From NCBI GenBank assembly GCA_003695455.1, contig RFJF01000407.1, forward strand, positions 1-8,340: a DNA stretch of 8,340 nucleotides, read 5' to 3'. Of the stretch, positions 6,777 through 8,340 are shown one piece after another. The position numbers were made by a program, and so were the translations under genes. Position 1 is the stretch's first letter, and every line of letters begins with the position of its first letter. The notes beneath the pieces are model-generated. The model was not told where the DNA came from. It saw only the letters and a list, made by a program, of their open reading frames with translations, and searched no databases. Origin of the DNA: Chloroflexota bacterium. GTDB taxonomy: Bacteria > Chloroflexota > Anaerolineae > 4572-78 > J111.

Positions 6777-7760
6777 ATGAGCAAGCCCAAAGTGTTTGTA
6801 ACCCGCGCTATTCCGGAAAAAGGACTGGATATGGTGAAGGAATTTTGCGATGCCGACATCTGGCCCGGCGAACTTCCCCCACCCCGCGAAGTGGTGCTGG
6901 AGCGGGTCAGGGGCGTGGACGGAATCCTCTCTCTGCTGACCACCAAAATGGATGCGGCAGTGATGGACGCCGCCGGCCCGCAACTCAAAGTCATCAGCAA
7001 TTACGCGGTTGGTTTTGACAACATTGACATCCCCGAAGCTACCAAACGAGGTATTCCGGTGGGCAACACCCCCGGCGTGCTGACCGACACCACCGCCGAT
7101 TTTGCCTTTGCCCTGTTGATGTCTGCGGCTCGCCGTGTAGTAGAAGCCGATAAATACACCCGCGCCGGAAAATGGCAAACCTGGGGGCCAAAACTGCTGC
7201 TTGGGCCGGATGTGCACGGCGCAACGCTGGGCGTCATTGGCTTTGGGCGCATTGGCAAGGCAATGGCCAAACGCGGGCTGGGCTTTGATATGAAGGTGCT
7301 TTATTTTGACCCCGTCAACCCCAACGACCCCGACGCCGAATCGCTGAACGCCACATCGGTTGATTTGGACACCGTGCTGGCCGAGTCTGATTTTGTATCG
7401 GTGCATACGCCGCTCAACAAACACACCCACCACCTCATCAGCACCGATGCCTTCAAAAAGATGAAATCCAGCGCCATTCTAATTAACACCGCCCGCGGCC
7501 CGGTGGTAGATAATCAGGCACTCTACCAGGCCCTGAGCAGCGGCGAAATTGCCTACGCGGCGCTTGATGTGACCGAGCCGGAACCCATCCCGCTGGACAG
7601 CCCCCTGTTGGGACTGGACAACATCATTATTGCGCCGCACATTGCCAGTGGCAGCCTGGCAACCCGTGATAAAATGGCGGTGATGGCTGCCGAAAACCTG
7701 ATTGCCGGACTCACCGGCAAACGGTTGCCTACATGTGTAAACCCCGAATTATTTGATTAA
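6777..7760 (+). CDS. D-isomer-specific 2-hydroxyacid dehydrogenase (glyoxylate/hydroxypyruvate reductase-like)
   Basis: Cytosolic enzyme that reduces a 2-keto acid such as glyoxylate or hydroxypyruvate to the D-hydroxy acid. It has 327 residues, typical length. The substrate-binding segment SNYAVGFDNID is at 74-84 and the nucleotide-binding GFGRIG at 155-160. The catalytic residues are R240 (NTARGPVVD), E267 (DVTEPEP) and H288 (APHIASGS). D178 after the second beta strand (LYFDP) suggests NADH, whereas the archaeal NADPH-using glyoxylate reductases I recall have a serine/arginine pair there. The ATG follows AGGAG (6765-6769) by 7 bases. The gap to the transketolase genes is 144 bases, so it may be an extra member of the operon or have its own promoter; it ends at a strong terminator. 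Hydroxypyruvate is also a known transketolase donor, so a shared role is possible. 2-Ketogluconate or phosphoglycerate reduction cannot be excluded. Confidence 0.9.
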   Translation: MSKPKVFVTRAIPEKGLDMVKEFCDADIWPGELPPPREVVLERVRGVDGILSLLTTKMDAAVMDAAGPQLKVISNYAVGFDNIDIPEATKRGIPVGNTPGVLTDTTADFAFALLMSAARRVVEADKYTRAGKWQTWGPKLLLGPDVHGATLGVIGFGRIGKAMAKRGLGFDMKVLYFDPVNPNDPDAESLNATSVDLDTVLAESDFVSVHTPLNKHTHHLISTDAFKKMKSSAILINTARGPVVDNQALYQALSSGEIAYAALDVTEPEPIPLDSPLLGLDNIIIAPHIASGSLATRDKMAVMAAENLIAGLTGKRLPTCVNPELFD

Positions 7761-7794
7761 CACTGTTCGGGTTTTCTCCTTCATCCTCCTCACT

Positions 7795-7832
7795 GAAACA
7801 GGCCGGTTGTGCGCCGGCCTGTTTCCATTTTT
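7795..7832 (+). terminator. Rho-independent terminator
   Basis: A perfect 12-bp stem (GAAACAGGCCGG at 7795-7806 with its complement at 7814-7825) closes a 7-base loop and is followed by CA and five T. It lies 35 bases after the 2-hydroxyacid dehydrogenase stop and should end the sugar operon on the plus strand. Confidence 0.92.
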
Positions 7833-7853
7833 AAAAGTAGTCAGAATCGCGGT

Positions 7854-7882
7854 TTGGCAATCCTGCCGGCTCCACATATAAT
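7854..7882 (+). promoter_or_regulatory. Sigma-70-type promoter for the enoyl-CoA hydratase gene
   Basis: The -35 box TTGGCA (7854-7859, five of six consensus bases) and -10 box TATAAT (7877-7882, exact) are 17 bases apart, the ideal spacing. Transcription would start near 7889, giving a leader of about 150 nt before the ATG at 8040. Its place just after a terminator and before a new gene supports it. Confidence 0.75.
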
Positions 7883-7940
7883 GAGCGCAGGGCATGGTAC
7901 ATTTTTAACCACGCCAAATTTAGTATTTTTTCGGTTGGGA

Positions 7941-7969
7941 GCCCCTTCGCTTTGCTCAGGGTGACATAC
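7941..7969 (+). repeat. Probable dispersed interspersed repeat (GTCACCCTGAGC-type)
   Basis: The stretch contains CTTCGCTTTGCTCAGGG followed by TGACAT; on the minus strand it begins ATGTCACCCTGAGCAAAGCG. I recall near-identical phrases (GTCATTCTGAGCGAAGCG and variants) scattered in intergenic DNA of several phyla, including Chloroflexota. Only one copy is in this window, so the repeat nature is from memory, not shown here. It lies in the leader of the enoyl-CoA hydratase gene. Confidence 0.5.
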
Positions 7970-7982
7970 CTGAAACCCACCT

Positions 7983-8024
7983 CAAATTCCTAACTCCCGA
8001 CTCCTGACCCCTAATTCCTGATTT
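7983..8024 (+). repeat. Degenerate 7-bp tandem repeat (CTRAYYC), six units
   Basis: Six consecutive heptamers can be read: CAAATTC, CTAACTC, CCGACTC, CTGACCC, CTAATTC and CTGATTT. All fit a CTRAYYC-like consensus with one or two changes. This resembles the short tandemly repeated heptamers of cyanobacterial intergenic DNA. It ends 3 bases before the ribosome binding site of the next gene. Confidence 0.6.
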
Positions 8025-8026
8025 CA

Positions 8027-8033
8027 AAAGGAG
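8027..8033 (+). promoter_or_regulatory. Ribosome binding site of the enoyl-CoA hydratase gene
   Basis: AAAGGAG lies 6 bases before the ATG at 8040. It is close to the ideal Shine-Dalgarno sequence and sets the start of the truncated gene. Confidence 0.85.
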
Positions 8034-8039
8034 ACAACG

Positions 8040-8340
8040 ATGTCAGATTCAGTGTACCAAAATATCTTGACCCGGCAGGATGGACGCGTGGGGGTAGTAC
8101 AAATCAACCGCCCCAAAGCGCTGAACGCCCTCAACACACCCACAATGGCCGAAATCATGGACGCGCTCGCCACGTTTGACGTGGACGACGGCGTGGGCTG
8201 CATGGTGCTCACCGGCAATGAGCGGGCGTTTGCCGCCGGCGCCGACATCAAACAAATGGCAACGGCCTCGGTGGCAGAAATGTTGAACACGCCGTTCATT
8301 GACTTGTGGGACCGGCTGAAGGCCATCCGCAAGCCGGTGA
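8040..8340 (+). CDS. Enoyl-CoA hydratase/isomerase family protein (5' part, cut by window edge)
   Basis: Crotonase-fold enzyme, probably adding water across the double bond of a 2-enoyl-CoA in fatty or organic acid breakdown. One hundred residues are visible, against about 260 for the family. The frame is open from the ATG to the window edge. Motifs are INRPKALNAL (22-31) and AFAAGADIKQM (63-73), the crotonase oxyanion-hole segment, followed by the helix leading to IRKPV (96-100), which normally precedes the second half of the active site. The catalytic glutamates lie beyond the edge, so hydratase, isomerase or another crotonase activity cannot be separated. The gene has its own promoter and follows a terminator, so it is probably not part of the sugar operon, although it uses CoA thioesters as the BKACE does. 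Confidence 0.9.
   Translation, partial: MSDSVYQNILTRQDGRVGVVQINRPKALNALNTPTMAEIMDALATFDVDDGVGCMVLTGNERAFAAGADIKQMATASVAEMLNTPFIDLWDRLKAIRKPV

Noticed and set aside
7881..7964. Small open frame of 27 codons starting inside the -10 box
   Set aside because: The ATG overlaps the promoter, would not be transcribed from it, has no ribosome binding site and runs through the repeat element.
1..8340. CRISPR array, tRNA/rRNA gene, insertion sequence or transposase
   Set aside because: No spaced direct repeats of 25-40 bases, tRNA-like cloverleaf, rRNA segment, transposase motif or terminal inverted repeats were seen on either strand.

Overview
The window is a moderately GC-rich stretch (judged by eye, not computed) of bacterial DNA in which every supportable gene lies on the plus strand. 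Nine genes from base 1 to 7760 look like one sugar-catabolism locus. A tenth, an enoyl-CoA hydratase gene cut off by the right edge, starts a separate transcription unit. Gene style and spacer repeats suggest an environmental Chloroflexota (Anaerolineae-like) bacterium. The repeats are a GTCACCCTGAGC-type interspersed sequence and a degenerate 7-bp tandem repeat. This placement is inference from memory of such genomes, with no marker gene to confirm it.

Layout: (1) 1-312, C-terminal end of a MalF-type sugar ABC permease; (2) 316-1218, complete MalG-type permease; (3) 1223-2263, zinc-dependent medium-chain polyol/sugar dehydrogenase; (4) 2266-3084, beta-keto acid cleavage enzyme (BKACE, DUF849); (5) 3112-4125, aldo/keto reductase; (6) 4134-4682, cupin D-lyxose ketol-isomerase; (7, 8) 4738-5571 and 5574-6632, the N- and C-terminal halves of a split transketolase; (9) 6777-7760, D-2-hydroxyacid dehydrogenase of the glyoxylate/hydroxypyruvate reductase type, followed by a strong intrinsic terminator at 7795-7832. 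A near-consensus sigma-70 promoter (7854-7882), a repeat-bearing leader of about 150 nt, and the start of the enoyl-CoA hydratase gene (8040 to the edge) follow.

Gaps between genes 1-8 are 2-55 bases, so they are very probably co-transcribed. Gene 9 lies 144 bases further on and may be read through or have its own promoter. How they work together (inference): an ABC importer brings in a sugar, polyol or sugar acid. The dehydrogenase and BKACE form an 'oxidise to a beta-keto acid, then cleave with acetyl-CoA' pair. The cupin isomerase makes a ketose (D-xylulose if D-lyxose is the true substrate). The split transketolase moves a two-carbon unit, and the aldo/keto reductase and 2-hydroxyacid dehydrogenase handle small aldehydes or 2-keto acids. 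No sugar kinase, regulator or substrate-binding protein is inside the window. BKACE, D-lyxose isomerase and a split transketolase behind a sugar ABC importer match no complete pathway I know, and this is the most interesting aspect of the window.
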